Positions 1-7,539 of a DNA stretch of 9,261 bases are shown piece after piece. Positions within the stretch are counted from its first letter, which is position 1; each line of letters begins with the position of its first letter. Origin of the DNA: Candidatus Methanoplasma sp. Its GTDB lineage: Archaea; Thermoplasmatota; Thermoplasmata; Methanomassiliicoccales; Methanomethylophilaceae. Made by a program: the position numbers and the translations under genes. Location: positions 1 to 9,261 of the forward strand of contig JAISVN010000060.1 of NCBI GenBank assembly GCA_031271555.1, given 5' to 3'. Below the pieces are notes generated by a model. It searched no databases, was not told where the DNA came from, and saw only the letters and a program-made list of their open reading frames with translations.

Positions 1-2
1 CA

Positions 3-3000
3 AAAGAACTTGCGCAACATGGACTTGATTTCGAAATATTCCATGCGAACTACACTGAATTGGAGGATGATCCTCTCCTATTCCAAAGATTGATGCGTGA
101 GACCAAGACCGCAGACTTCGTGATAATCAGATGCATGGCGGATCCTTACATATTTAAGAAGTTCGAGCAATACAAACCTATCTTGGACACCTTCGGCGGT
201 TATGTGATGATACTTACCGCCCCCGATATACAAGGCGTTTACAGGGATGTTTTCAAAGGTCCGGACAGCGACTTCGCTCTGCTCTGCGCATACATGTCAT
301 ACAGAGGCCAGGAGAACGAGAAAGGGATACTTCTTGAGATCAACAAACTGCTCGGCGGACCCCCCATGGATGTGCCCGAACCCATCAGACCTGTACCGGA
401 CGGCATATATCATCCGAATTGCCCAGAGGGCATTACACTCCCGGAATATCTGGAACGTCTGGATATCGGCAAGCCTACGGTCGGCATTGTCTTTACCAAC
501 GGAGAGATCATATCGAAGAACCTTGCCCACATAGATGCTCTGATCGGCCGGCTTGAAGAATTGGAAATGAACGTCATACCGGTATTCTATTCTCATCTTG
601 CCGACCCTGTCAACGGGGAGAAGGGGCTTCCCGTTTATCTGAAAAAATACATGATGGACGGCGACAGGTCGAGGATAGACGTGCTGCTTATGTGCATCTC
701 ATCCTCGCATCTCATACATCAGAAAGATTCCAAAGGAATACGCGTTGACGAGAGTAAGAACTTCTACATGAGTCTGACGGATGTTCCTGTATTGCAGGTG
801 ATGTGCGTACACGGCCCATACCATGACTTCGAAAAGGATGCGCAGGGCCTCAGGAAACACGATCTCACGATAATGGTCATCCGGCCGGAGTTGGACGGGC
901 AGATAATAACCGCACCCATAGGATGCGTGCCTGAAGAGAAATCGCCAATGAGGACTATGGAACCCATACCGGACCGGGTCGATCATGTTGCAAGGATGGC
1001 TAAGAATTATGCCGTCCTGCGCAGGAAACCAGCTTCTGAAAGAAGGGTCGCCATACTGATGTACCAGCCCAGAGAGAATTCGGCATCGATAGGATGTGCC
1101 GCGGGATTCGATGTCCCTGAGAGCGTATGCAGGATAATGAGAAGGCTGCATGACGATGGGTACACCCTTGACCATGTCCCTGAGAAAAGCAGGGACCTTA
1201 TAGATGAGGTGCTTGACGGCGTGACGAATGATATGAACTTCATTCCTCAGGAAGTCGTAAGGAAACGTGCGGTAGACCTTATCTCAAAAGCGGACTACAT
1301 GAAGGTCTTCGACAACATAACTGAATTCAACAGGCAAAAACTGAAAAAATCATGGGGAGACCCGGTGGGCGAGATCACCGTCCAGGACGGAAAGATAGTG
1401 ATACCTGGATTGATGAATGGGAACATATTCATCGGGTATCAGCCGATAAGGTGCTGGGAAGCACAGTCTGAAGCGCTTTATCACGATCCGATAGTCCCTG
1501 CGCCGCACAGTTACCTTCAATACTACAGATGGCTGAAGGATGTCTTCAAAGCCGACGCCGTTGTTCATATGGGAACGCACGGCACTCTCGAGTGGCTTCC
1601 CGGAAAAAGCGTAGGATTATCCAACAAGTGCGATCCGGATATGATATTGAACGCTCTTCCTAACCTCTACCCGTTCTGCATTGACGATCCGGGCGAGGGC
1701 ATACAGGGAAAAAGAAGGACTGAAGCTGTACTCATAGGACATCTTAATCCGACAATGGCCAGAGCCGATTCCTATGATGAGCTTGCTGATCTTGAAGTCA
1801 GGCTTCAGGAATACTTTATACAGAGGAATTCCTCCTCGCAGGAAAGAAAGGATATCCTGATCTCGGAGATAATGGAGGCCGCAAGGAAAGCCTCTCTGTT
1901 TGACGATCTGAACATACCGGATGATGTTACCGTCGAGGGATTCTTAGATTACATTGATCCTCTGCATGATTACATTGCTGAACTGAAGGATGCTCTGATC
2001 CGGAACGGGCTGCACATATTCGGCCACGCTCCCGAAGGGGATCATTTGGATGAGGCGGTATATTCGATAATGAGGCTCAAGAACGGAGACATCCCGTCTC
2101 TGAGGACATCTCTCGGAGAGACTTTAGGCCATGATATCGAAAAATGCCTGGACGAGCCGTCGGGAATGACGAAAGGAGAGCTGAACAGCATCATACTCGA
2201 CAGAGTGGACTCAGAACTCAATCTGCTTTTGGCATACTGCAGGTCGGCCGGATATGACCTTAAAGAATGCATCTCATATGCGGAATCCAGATATTCGAAC
2301 ATAACGGATTCATTCCGAACCTCTTTGGAATATACAGTCGGAAAGCTCATCCCGAACCTTATGAGGACCTCCGACGAAATGAACAACTTCATGAAGTTCC
2401 TGAACGGAAGGTATGTACCTCCCGGTCCATCCGGAGCCCCGACAAGGGGTAATGCGCACATACTTCCGACAGGAAGGAACTTCTACGGACTCGATCCGGA
2501 TTCCGTACCTACGCCTGTATGCTGGGAAATAGGCCGCAAGATGGCCGATCAGATGCTGGCCAGATTCACAGAGGAAAAAGGCGCATACCCGAAAGAAATA
2601 GGCATGGTCATATGGGCGACCGACACCATGAAGACCAACGGAGACGATGTCGCATACATATTGTGGCTCATGGGCCTGAGGCCGGTGTGGTCCAAACACA
2701 ACGGACAGGTCAACGGCCTGGAGGTCATACCGCTTGAAGAATTGGGCAGACCGAGAATAGATGTTACCATACGTATAACGGGTCTTTTCAGAGACGCTTT
2801 CCCGAACCTCGTGGATATGTTCAACGACGCCGTTGATATGATCGCAGAACTGGACGAAAGCGAAGACGACAACTACCTGGCCGCCAACTTCAGGAAGGAT
2901 ATGGTGGATGCTCTTGCGAAAGGAATGCCTGTTGAAGAATGCAGGAAGAGCGCTTCTTCGAGAGTGTTCGGCTCTCCGCCCGGCAGTTATGGCGCAGGCG

Positions 3001-3686
3001 TCGACATAGCGATCGGCACAAGCGACTGGAAAGATGTGAAGGATCTTGCGGATATTTACACGACATGGAGCAGTTACGTATACGGCCATGGCATGTACGG
3101 GGAATGCAGGAAGGACGACTTCGTCAGAAGATTCAGTAAAGTGGCTGTTACCGTAAAGAACATGCCCGACAGAGAGAACGATATCATGGGTATGGATGAG
3201 GTCTACAACTACATGGGAGGTATGAACGCTTTCACGCGGGCCTACGGAAATCCCGATGCTATGTTCTTCATAGGTGACAATTCCGATCCCGACCGTACGA
3301 AGCTCAGGACAGTTGCTGAAGAGTGCAAATTCATTTTCCGCAGCAAGATCCTGAATCCGAAGTACATATCCGGGCTCAAGGAGCACGGGTACAGAGGCGC
3401 GATGGAACTGTCCAGCATGACAGAGTTCATGATCGGATGGGACGGCACATCCGCTGCGATAGAGGATTGGATGTACGACAGCGTCGTGGATAAAATACTC
3501 ATGAACGAGGATACCCGCAAATGGCTTGAAGAGGAGAATCCTTTCGCTATGATGGAGATGCTCAACAGACTTAACGAAGCGATAGAAAGAGGTCTCTGGG
3601 ATGCTTCGGACGAGATGAAAGAGAAGCTGAGCGAGCTCTTTTTGGATGCGGAAGAAAAAATAGAAGAAGCTACGGACAGATATTGA
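3..3686 (+). CDS. cobN: Cobaltochelatase subunit CobN (large chelatase subunit), 5' end cut by window edge
   Basis: CobN is the large, substrate-binding subunit of the ATP-dependent chelatase that inserts cobalt into the corrin ring during cobalamin synthesis, working in the cytoplasm with AAA+ partner subunits. The frame is open to the left edge (visible from KELAQHG), so a TTG at 60 is not the true start. About 1227 residues are visible and, by comparison with archaeal CobN, probably only a few tens are missing. Family hallmarks are present in order: GTHGTLEWLPGK near visible residue 524, DPGEGIQGKRR near 561, RYVPPGPSGAPTRG near 803, LPTGRNFYG near 821, SPPGSYGAG near 991, and SYVYGHGMYG near 1024. 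The C-terminus (NPFAMMEMLNRL, AIERGLW) is complete and ends in TGA. No ChlI/ChlD-type partner gene is visible. A Sel1-repeat gene follows after 27 bp. The related magnesium chelatase H family is the main alternative, but the motifs read as CobN; metal specificity is inferred. Confidence 0.93.
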   Translation, partial: KELAQHGLDFEIFHANYTELEDDPLLFQRLMRETKTADFVIIRCMADPYIFKKFEQYKPILDTFGGYVMILTAPDIQGVYRDVFKGPDSDFALLCAYMSYRGQENEKGILLEINKLLGGPPMDVPEPIRPVPDGIYHPNCPEGITLPEYLERLDIGKPTVGIVFTNGEIISKNLAHIDALIGRLEELEMNVIPVFYSHLADPVNGEKGLPVYLKKYMMDGDRSRIDVLLMCISSSHLIHQKDSKGIRVDESKNFYMSLTDVPVLQVMCVHGPYHDFEKDAQGLRKHDLTIMVIRPELDGQIITAPIGCVPEEKSPMRTMEPIPDRVDHVARMAKNYAVLRRKPASERRVAILMYQPRENSASIGCAAGFDVPESVCRIMRRLHDDGYTLDHVPEKSRDLIDEVLDGVTNDMNFIPQEVVRKRAVDLISKADYMKVFDNITEFNRQKLKKSWGDPVGEITVQDGKIVIPGLMNGNIFIGYQPIRCWEAQSEALYHDPIVPAPHSYLQYYRWLKDVFKADAVVHMGTHGTLEWLPGKSVGLSNKCDPDMILNALPNLYPFCIDDPGEGIQGKRRTEAVLIGHLNPTMARADSYDELADLEVRLQEYFIQRNSSSQERKDILISEIMEAARKASLFDDLNIPDDVTVEGFLDYIDPLHDYIAELKDALIRNGLHIFGHAPEGDHLDEAVYSIMRLKNGDIPSLRTSLGETLGHDIEKCLDEPSGMTKGELNSIILDRVDSELNLLLAYCRSAGYDLKECISYAESRYSNITDSFRTSLEYTVGKLIPNLMRTSDEMNNFMKFLNGRYVPPGPSGAPTRGNAHILPTGRNFYGLDPDSVPTPVCWEIGRKMADQMLARFTEEKGAYPKEIGMVIWATDTMKTNGDDVAYILWLMGLRPVWSKHNGQVNGLEVIPLEELGRPRIDVTIRITGLFRDAFPNLVDMFNDAVDMIAELDESEDDNYLAANFRKDMVDALAKGMPVEECRKSASSRVFGSPPGSYGAGVDIAIGTSDWKDVKDLADIYTTWSSYVYGHGMYGECRKDDFVRRFSKVAVTVKNMPDRENDIMGMDEVYNYMGGMNAFTRAYGNPDAMFFIGDNSDPDRTKLRTVAEECKFIFRSKILNPKYISGLKEHGYRGAMELSSMTEFMIGWDGTSAAIEDWMYDSVVDKILMNEDTRKWLEEENPFAMMEMLNRLNEAIERGLWDASDEMKEKLSELFLDAEEKIEEATDRY

Positions 3687-3713
3687 TTATTTGATTGGAA
3701 AGAGGTCATTAAA

Positions 3714-4547
3714 ATGCTTGATAGATTCACAGAAAAAACAGATGATTCATCAAAGGGCTCCATGCTCTTCAACGAAGCCTTGGATGCAGAAAAGAACGAC
3801 AACATCGCAGAGGCCGAACGCTTATACAGGCTTGCCGCCGACGAAGGAGAAACCGATGCCCTCGTAAACCTCGGTCTGCTTTTGATAGACAAGACAGAAG
3901 ATAGAAAGGGTGAAGGAGTGTCATTCTTCCTTAAAGCGGCTGAGCAAGGGAACATCTCCGGCATAAGGAACATGGGTTACGTGAATGCTGTCGGGATAGG
4001 CGTGCCCGTGAGCAAAGAAGAGGGCGTCAGATGGTATACGATGGCGGCAGAAAAAGGCCATGTGAAGGCCATGGGGAATCTGGCGATCCTATACAGAAGC
4101 GGCAAAGGCACACCCAAAGACCTTGTGAAAGCTGCGGAATGGTTCCGCAGATCCGCTGAGGCAGGGTATTTCAGGTCTCAGGCATCTTTGGCGCAGTTCT
4201 ATCTTGAAGGGAAAGGAGTCGAAAAGGATGTCTCTCAGGCTTTCTATTGGTACACCAAGGCCGCCGAGAACAATTCCAACCGCGGCATGTACAACCTGGC
4301 GCTGATGTACATAGACGGCATCGGAACAGAGATCGATAAGGAAAAAGCCAAAGAATTGTTAAGGGCTGCAGTAGCCAAAAGGTATCCGAAAGCTATGTTC
4401 GTTCTGGGAGATATGTTGCTTTCGGAAGGAAAGAACGAAGAAGCATGGGAACTTTTCAAGACCGCCGCAGAGATGGGAGAGAAGAGAAGCATCGATGCTT
4501 TTGTTTCTGCGGGGAAAACCGTACCGGAGTACAAAGGTTGGAAGTAA
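3714..4547 (+). CDS. Sel1-like (TPR-family) repeat protein
   Basis: This 277-residue protein is almost entirely helical repeats. A first TPR-like unit lies at about 19-46, followed by Sel1-like units of about 36 residues near 47-80, 81-116, 117-152, 153-188, 189-224 and 225-255. Typical Sel1 signatures recur, such as GNLAILYRSGKG, ASLAQFYLEGKG and YNLALMYIDGIG, each followed by an A..W...AAE.G helix. No signal peptide or membrane segment is seen, so it is probably cytoplasmic. Such repeats form protein-binding scaffolds; no enzyme domain is present and the partner cannot be told from sequence. The ATG at 3714 has an AGAGGT ribosome binding site at 3701-3706, 7 nt upstream. The 27-bp gap from cobN suggests co-transcription, and a strong hairpin terminator follows 17 bp after the TAA stop. 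A role in chelatase assembly is a guess from position only. Confidence 0.9.
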   Translation: MLDRFTEKTDDSSKGSMLFNEALDAEKNDNIAEAERLYRLAADEGETDALVNLGLLLIDKTEDRKGEGVSFFLKAAEQGNISGIRNMGYVNAVGIGVPVSKEEGVRWYTMAAEKGHVKAMGNLAILYRSGKGTPKDLVKAAEWFRRSAEAGYFRSQASLAQFYLEGKGVEKDVSQAFYWYTKAAENNSNRGMYNLALMYIDGIGTEIDKEKAKELLRAAVAKRYPKAMFVLGDMLLSEGKNEEAWELFKTAAEMGEKRSIDAFVSAGKTVPEYKGWK

Positions 4548-4564
4548 TCTAACGCGAGCCTTTC

Positions 4565-4612
4565 CGAACAATACAGGAAAGCCAAACCTTTCCTGGATTG
4601 TTCGTATTTTTT
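4565..4612 (+). terminator. Hairpin plus T-run terminator of the cobN-Sel1 unit
   Basis: A 17-bp stem (4565-4581 with 4588-4604) has a single internal mismatch and a 6-nt loop CCAAAC. It is followed, after TA, by six T at 4607-4612 and more pyrimidines to 4616. It starts 17 bp after the Sel1-gene stop codon, so it probably ends the cobN-Sel1 transcript. Archaeal RNA polymerase mainly needs the T-run; the long stem is more bacterial in style and may also protect the 3' end of the mRNA. Confidence 0.8.
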
Positions 4613-4700
4613 CTTCAAAGCTGTTTGCTGTAGCCCTTATTTATGTACAGAATTGCACACATCTCCTGATTGTAAACGGTTTATTCTTTTATTAATTTGT

Positions 4701-4728
4701 ATTTATTCTGGTTATAACCCTAATAAAT
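4701..4728. promoter_or_regulatory. Upstream palindromic operator candidate
   Basis: The core GGTTATAACC at 4710-4719 is a perfect 10-bp palindrome. The symmetry continues outward: ATTTATT at 4701-4707 mirrors AATAAAT at 4722-4728, and only the CT dinucleotides on each side break it, giving a 28-bp near-perfect dyad. The identical core recurs 42 bp downstream. It lies just upstream of the TATA-like element of the DUF4143 ATPase gene, where an archaeal activator or repressor could bind. The regulator is unknown. Confidence 0.6.
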
Positions 4729-4742
4729 TCAAAATGTATATG
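4728..4742 (+). promoter_or_regulatory. Putative TATA promoter of the DUF4143 ATPase gene
   Basis: TGTATATG at 4735-4742, preceded by an A-rich stretch that could serve as a BRE-like element, is a plausible archaeal TATA box in a locally AT-rich intergenic region. Usual spacing would place transcription start near 4765, leaving a leader of roughly a dozen nucleotides before the ATG at 4777. That fits the lack of a Shine-Dalgarno sequence. It sits between the two copies of the palindrome, which supports its being the regulated core promoter. Confidence 0.45.
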
Positions 4743-4743
4743 T

Positions 4744-4769
4744 AGGTATTAGGTTATAACCATATAACT
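4744..4769. promoter_or_regulatory. Downstream palindromic operator candidate
   Basis: The second perfect copy of GGTTATAACC is at 4752-4761. Its flanks are partly symmetric (TAT at 4747-4749 with ATA at 4764-4766, and AG at 4744-4745 with CT at 4768-4769), giving a 26-bp imperfect dyad. It lies between the putative TATA box and the start codon, 15 bp before the ATG at 4777, a classic position for a repressor that blocks polymerase recruitment. Confidence 0.6.
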
Positions 4770-4776
4770 GAACAAT

Positions 4777-6003
4777 ATGAACTATGTAAACACCAACATC
4801 AGAAGGGATCTCTATACAAAGCAGCTTAAAGAATATGCCAATCTGCCTTTGATAAAGGTAATTACAGGCATACGCCGTTCAGGCAAGTCGGCACTTTTAG
4901 AGCTGTTACGAGAAGATATTTTGAAGGTAACAGACCTGGAGCACATAATAAGTATAAATTTTGAAGATCTGGAGTTTGATTTCATATCAGATTACAAAAA
5001 ACTGCATGAGTACGTCCTTTCACAGATTAAGGATGATAGGATGCATTATGTTCTGTTGGATGAGATACAAAATATCGACCAGTGGGAAAAAGCAGTCAAT
5101 TCACTGCGTTTGAAAAACACGGATATATACATTACCGGTTCAAATTCCAATATCCTGTCATCCGAACTGTCCACCTTCTTAGCCGGAAGGTATGTAGAAT
5201 TCCGTCTGTATACGTTGTCGTTTGCAGAATTCATAGATTTTCGTAAAACGTACGGAATAGGGTCTGAGGATATCGATGATGAATTGGATGCTTACATAAG
5301 AATAGGGGGTTTCCCTGTTCTCAGCAAAGGCAGGTTTGGTGATGGGACTGCGGGCAAAGTCATTGCAGACATAAACAACTCAGCGATCCTGCGTGATGTA
5401 GTTCAGCGCAATAAGATACGGAACGTTCAGTTGCTTCAAAAACTCATTGCATTCATTTATGATAACATCGGGAACATAACCACGGTGAAAAGCATCGCGG
5501 ATCATTTCAAAAAAGAGCGCAGGACCGCGGATTACGAAACAATACACAACTACCTGAAATATCTGGAAGATGCCCTCATAATAAACAAGATCCAACGCTA
5601 TGACATAAGAGGAAGAAGATTGTTGGATACATATGATAAATATTATCTGACAGAACACTCGCTGCAGTATTCTGTCCGTGAATACAACGCAAAGAACATA
5701 AACGGAATACTTGAGAACATTGTCTGCCTGGAACTTATGCGCCGCGGATTTTCGGTAAGTGTCGGAGAGTTAGGAGATAAAGAGATAGATTTCATAGCGG
5801 AAAAACATGGCAGAAAACTGTATATTCAGGTCTGCTACTTGTTTGCCGGCAAAGATACCATCGAACGTGAATTCTCACCGCTTAAAAAAATAAGCGACAA
5901 TTACCCAAAGATCGTCGTCACGATGGATGAATATTGGAATGTTGAAGAGGAAGGGATCAGAGGTATGCACCTGAGGGATTTCCTTCTTTCAGACTTTTGG
6001 TGA
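4777..6003 (+). CDS. AAA_14/DUF4143-type ATP-binding protein
   Basis: This 408-residue protein matches the common archaeal and bacterial ATPase family with an N-terminal AAA domain and a C-terminal DUF4143 region. Walker A is GIRRSGKS at 31-38, Walker B is YVLLDEIQ at 91-98, a sensor-like ITGSNS is at 119-124, and FLAGRYVEF follows at 134-142. The middle (about 215-285) looks like a winged helix. The C-terminus resembles a PD-(D/E)XK nuclease fold (ENIVCLEL at 313-320, EIDFIAE at 336-342), but the expected ExK position reads QVC at 351-353, so catalysis is doubtful. The family's cellular role is poorly known. The ATG at 4777 has no Shine-Dalgarno; the next in-frame ATG, at codon 89, falls after Walker A, so this start is kept. 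The gene stands alone behind twin palindromes, is AT-richer than its neighbours to the eye, and ends 4 bp before a convergent gene. Confidence 0.88.
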   Translation: MNYVNTNIRRDLYTKQLKEYANLPLIKVITGIRRSGKSALLELLREDILKVTDLEHIISINFEDLEFDFISDYKKLHEYVLSQIKDDRMHYVLLDEIQNIDQWEKAVNSLRLKNTDIYITGSNSNILSSELSTFLAGRYVEFRLYTLSFAEFIDFRKTYGIGSEDIDDELDAYIRIGGFPVLSKGRFGDGTAGKVIADINNSAILRDVVQRNKIRNVQLLQKLIAFIYDNIGNITTVKSIADHFKKERRTADYETIHNYLKYLEDALIINKIQRYDIRGRRLLDTYDKYYLTEHSLQYSVREYNAKNINGILENIVCLELMRRGFSVSVGELGDKEIDFIAEKHGRKLYIQVCYLFAGKDTIEREFSPLKKISDNYPKIVVTMDEYWNVEEEGIRGMHLRDFLLSDFW

Positions 6004-6007
6004 AGAC

Positions 6008-7528
6008 TCAATTGAACATCTGATCGTCAAGGTGCTCGTTCTCGAAGTAGTAGTTGGATCTTTCCTTCTGAGCGCTGGAAACATCCTTCGATACTCCCTT
6101 CATGTATGAGCCGTACCTTTCCCTGATCTGATCCTCCACCGGCCTCGCCCTCTTCCTAGCTTCTTTGATGTGCTCTTCGGTTATGAGCGGTGCGCCCTCC
6201 ATCACGGCGACGTCTCCTGCCGCCCTGATCAGGCCTCCGAGCTCTCTGAGCCTCAGCGTCAGGGAGTTGTTCTGGCTGTCGGATTTGGCACGGGCTCTTC
6301 CTTCGGCAATGATCAGCTCCACAGCCTCGATGGTGGCATGGGGTATGTGGCCGTCCATCATGACTTCCTGAGCGACGAACTGGGCATACTTCGCACGGTT
6401 GCGCGAGTTGTCAGGCATTGCCGTATCCACCAGCACCTCGTATCCTCCACCTATGATCCTGGACCTGAGAGGGGAGAGGATGTTCTCGATATCCTGTATG
6501 TTGCATGCCGCCACCAATATGAAATCGCAGGGAACGCCGTCCACCTTCACGCTTGCGCCGGCAGACTGAGGGTTGTGGCCTACGATGGGGAATTTCTTCT
6601 CCTGCATAGCGGTCAGGATGTACCTCTGAAGGTTGCCCAGATGGGATATCTCATCCACGAACAGCACGCCTTCGTGCGCTTCATGGATGGAGCCTGCCGT
6701 CACCCTCTCATAAGCGGGAGTGCCGAGCTTGTCGTGCCCTCCGTAGGGATCGTGCCTGACATCTCCGAGCAATTCCGTCTCGGATGCGCCCGTGGCAAGA
6801 ACAAAGGGATCCCTGTTCAGTTTTACAAGCACTTTCTGATTGGATTTTTTGTTGAGCTGATTCCTTTTCGTCAGAGCCTTGCTGTCCAGCATCCTTATGT
6901 AATCCCCGGCACGCTCGAATACGACGGTCTCCTCGCTTCCGTCTGCGAGAACCCTTGTCGTATGCACCCTCTCTTTCCCAGGAACGACTACCTGAGGCAT
7001 CGCTGCCTCAAGCATCCCGCTTAGGAGATCGCCGAAAGGATTCGAGTTGGGGCCCATCTCGATCTTGCTCTTGTTGCAGAATGGACAGGTCACGTCTGCG
7101 GGAAGCGAATACTTGCCGCAGCTCTTGCATAGATATCCGAGCCTCTCGGCGACATTGCGGGGTGCGTTCTCGGGGTCGAGCAGTTTGCCGATGGATTCCG
7201 CACGGATGCCGTCCTCATCGTTCACCTGACTCTCGTCCAGTATCTCAAGGAACGGCCTCTCGCTGTTCTCCGGGTTCTTGACCACCCTGATCTCCTGTTT
7301 AGGTTTGGGAAGGTTCATCGAGAGCGCGCGGGCTATCATCGACTTACCGGTCCCCGGAGGGCCGACCAGAAGCAGATGTCTGCGCTGTATCGCAGCGATC
7401 TTGGCAAGATGTATGGCCTCTTCCTGGCCCAGTACACGATCCAGAGGGTCCGAGGGGATCAGGATCTCCTCTGTGCTCTTTATCCCTTTAATGTTCTCCC
7501 AGGATTCCGCCGCTTTCTTGCCTTTCAT
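6008..7528 (-). CDS. LonB-like AAA+ ATPase with zinc ribbon, lacking the Lon protease domain
   Basis: The AAA+ core closely resembles archaeal LonB. Counting from the ATG at 7528 (506 residues), Walker A is GPPGTGKS at 56-63, Walker B is GVLFVDEI at 287-294, sensor 1 is AACN at 340-343, and an arginine finger LRSRI is at 354-358. LonB-like stretches LLGDVRHDPYGG, TAMQEKKFPI and VPCDFILVAA are clear. Between Walker A and B, where LonB has membrane helices, there is instead CxxC-x10-CxxC (C134, C137, C148, C151), a probable zinc ribbon, and no obvious membrane segment. The protein stops soon after the helical lid (EARKRARPVEDQIRERYG), so the Ser-Lys protease domain is absent. It may be a soluble remodelling ATPase; the substrate is unknown. 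A TTG at 7541-7543 overlaps the dnaG stop (TTGA) and would add five residues; neither start has a strong ribosome binding site. Translation is probably coupled to dnaG. Confidence 0.85.
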   Translation of the reverse strand: MKGKKAAESWENIKGIKSTEEILIPSDPLDRVLGQEEAIHLAKIAAIQRRHLLLVGPPGTGKSMIARALSMNLPKPKQEIRVVKNPENSERPFLEILDESQVNDEDGIRAESIGKLLDPENAPRNVAERLGYLCKSCGKYSLPADVTCPFCNKSKIEMGPNSNPFGDLLSGMLEAAMPQVVVPGKERVHTTRVLADGSEETVVFERAGDYIRMLDSKALTKRNQLNKKSNQKVLVKLNRDPFVLATGASETELLGDVRHDPYGGHDKLGTPAYERVTAGSIHEAHEGVLFVDEISHLGNLQRYILTAMQEKKFPIVGHNPQSAGASVKVDGVPCDFILVAACNIQDIENILSPLRSRIIGGGYEVLVDTAMPDNSRNRAKYAQFVAQEVMMDGHIPHATIEAVELIIAEGRARAKSDSQNNSLTLRLRELGGLIRAAGDVAVMEGAPLITEEHIKEARKRARPVEDQIRERYGSYMKGVSKDVSSAQKERSNYYFENEHLDDQMFN

Positions 7529-7539
7529 TCCGATCGCTC

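Noticed and set aside
60..62. TTG at 60 as the start of cobN
   Set aside because: The same frame is open from position 3 with CobN-like residues before it, so the gene begins outside the window.
2310..3386. Long open frame on the minus strand inside cobN (358 codons)
   Set aside because: It is antisense to strongly conserved CobN motifs and its translation resembles no protein I know; it is a shadow frame.
4559..4593. Attenuator-like switching, since GGAAAG (4576-4581) could pair with CTTTCC on either side
   Set aside because: The downstream pairing forms a 17-bp stem against 6 bp for the other, and it lies after the last gene of the unit, so it reads as a plain terminator.
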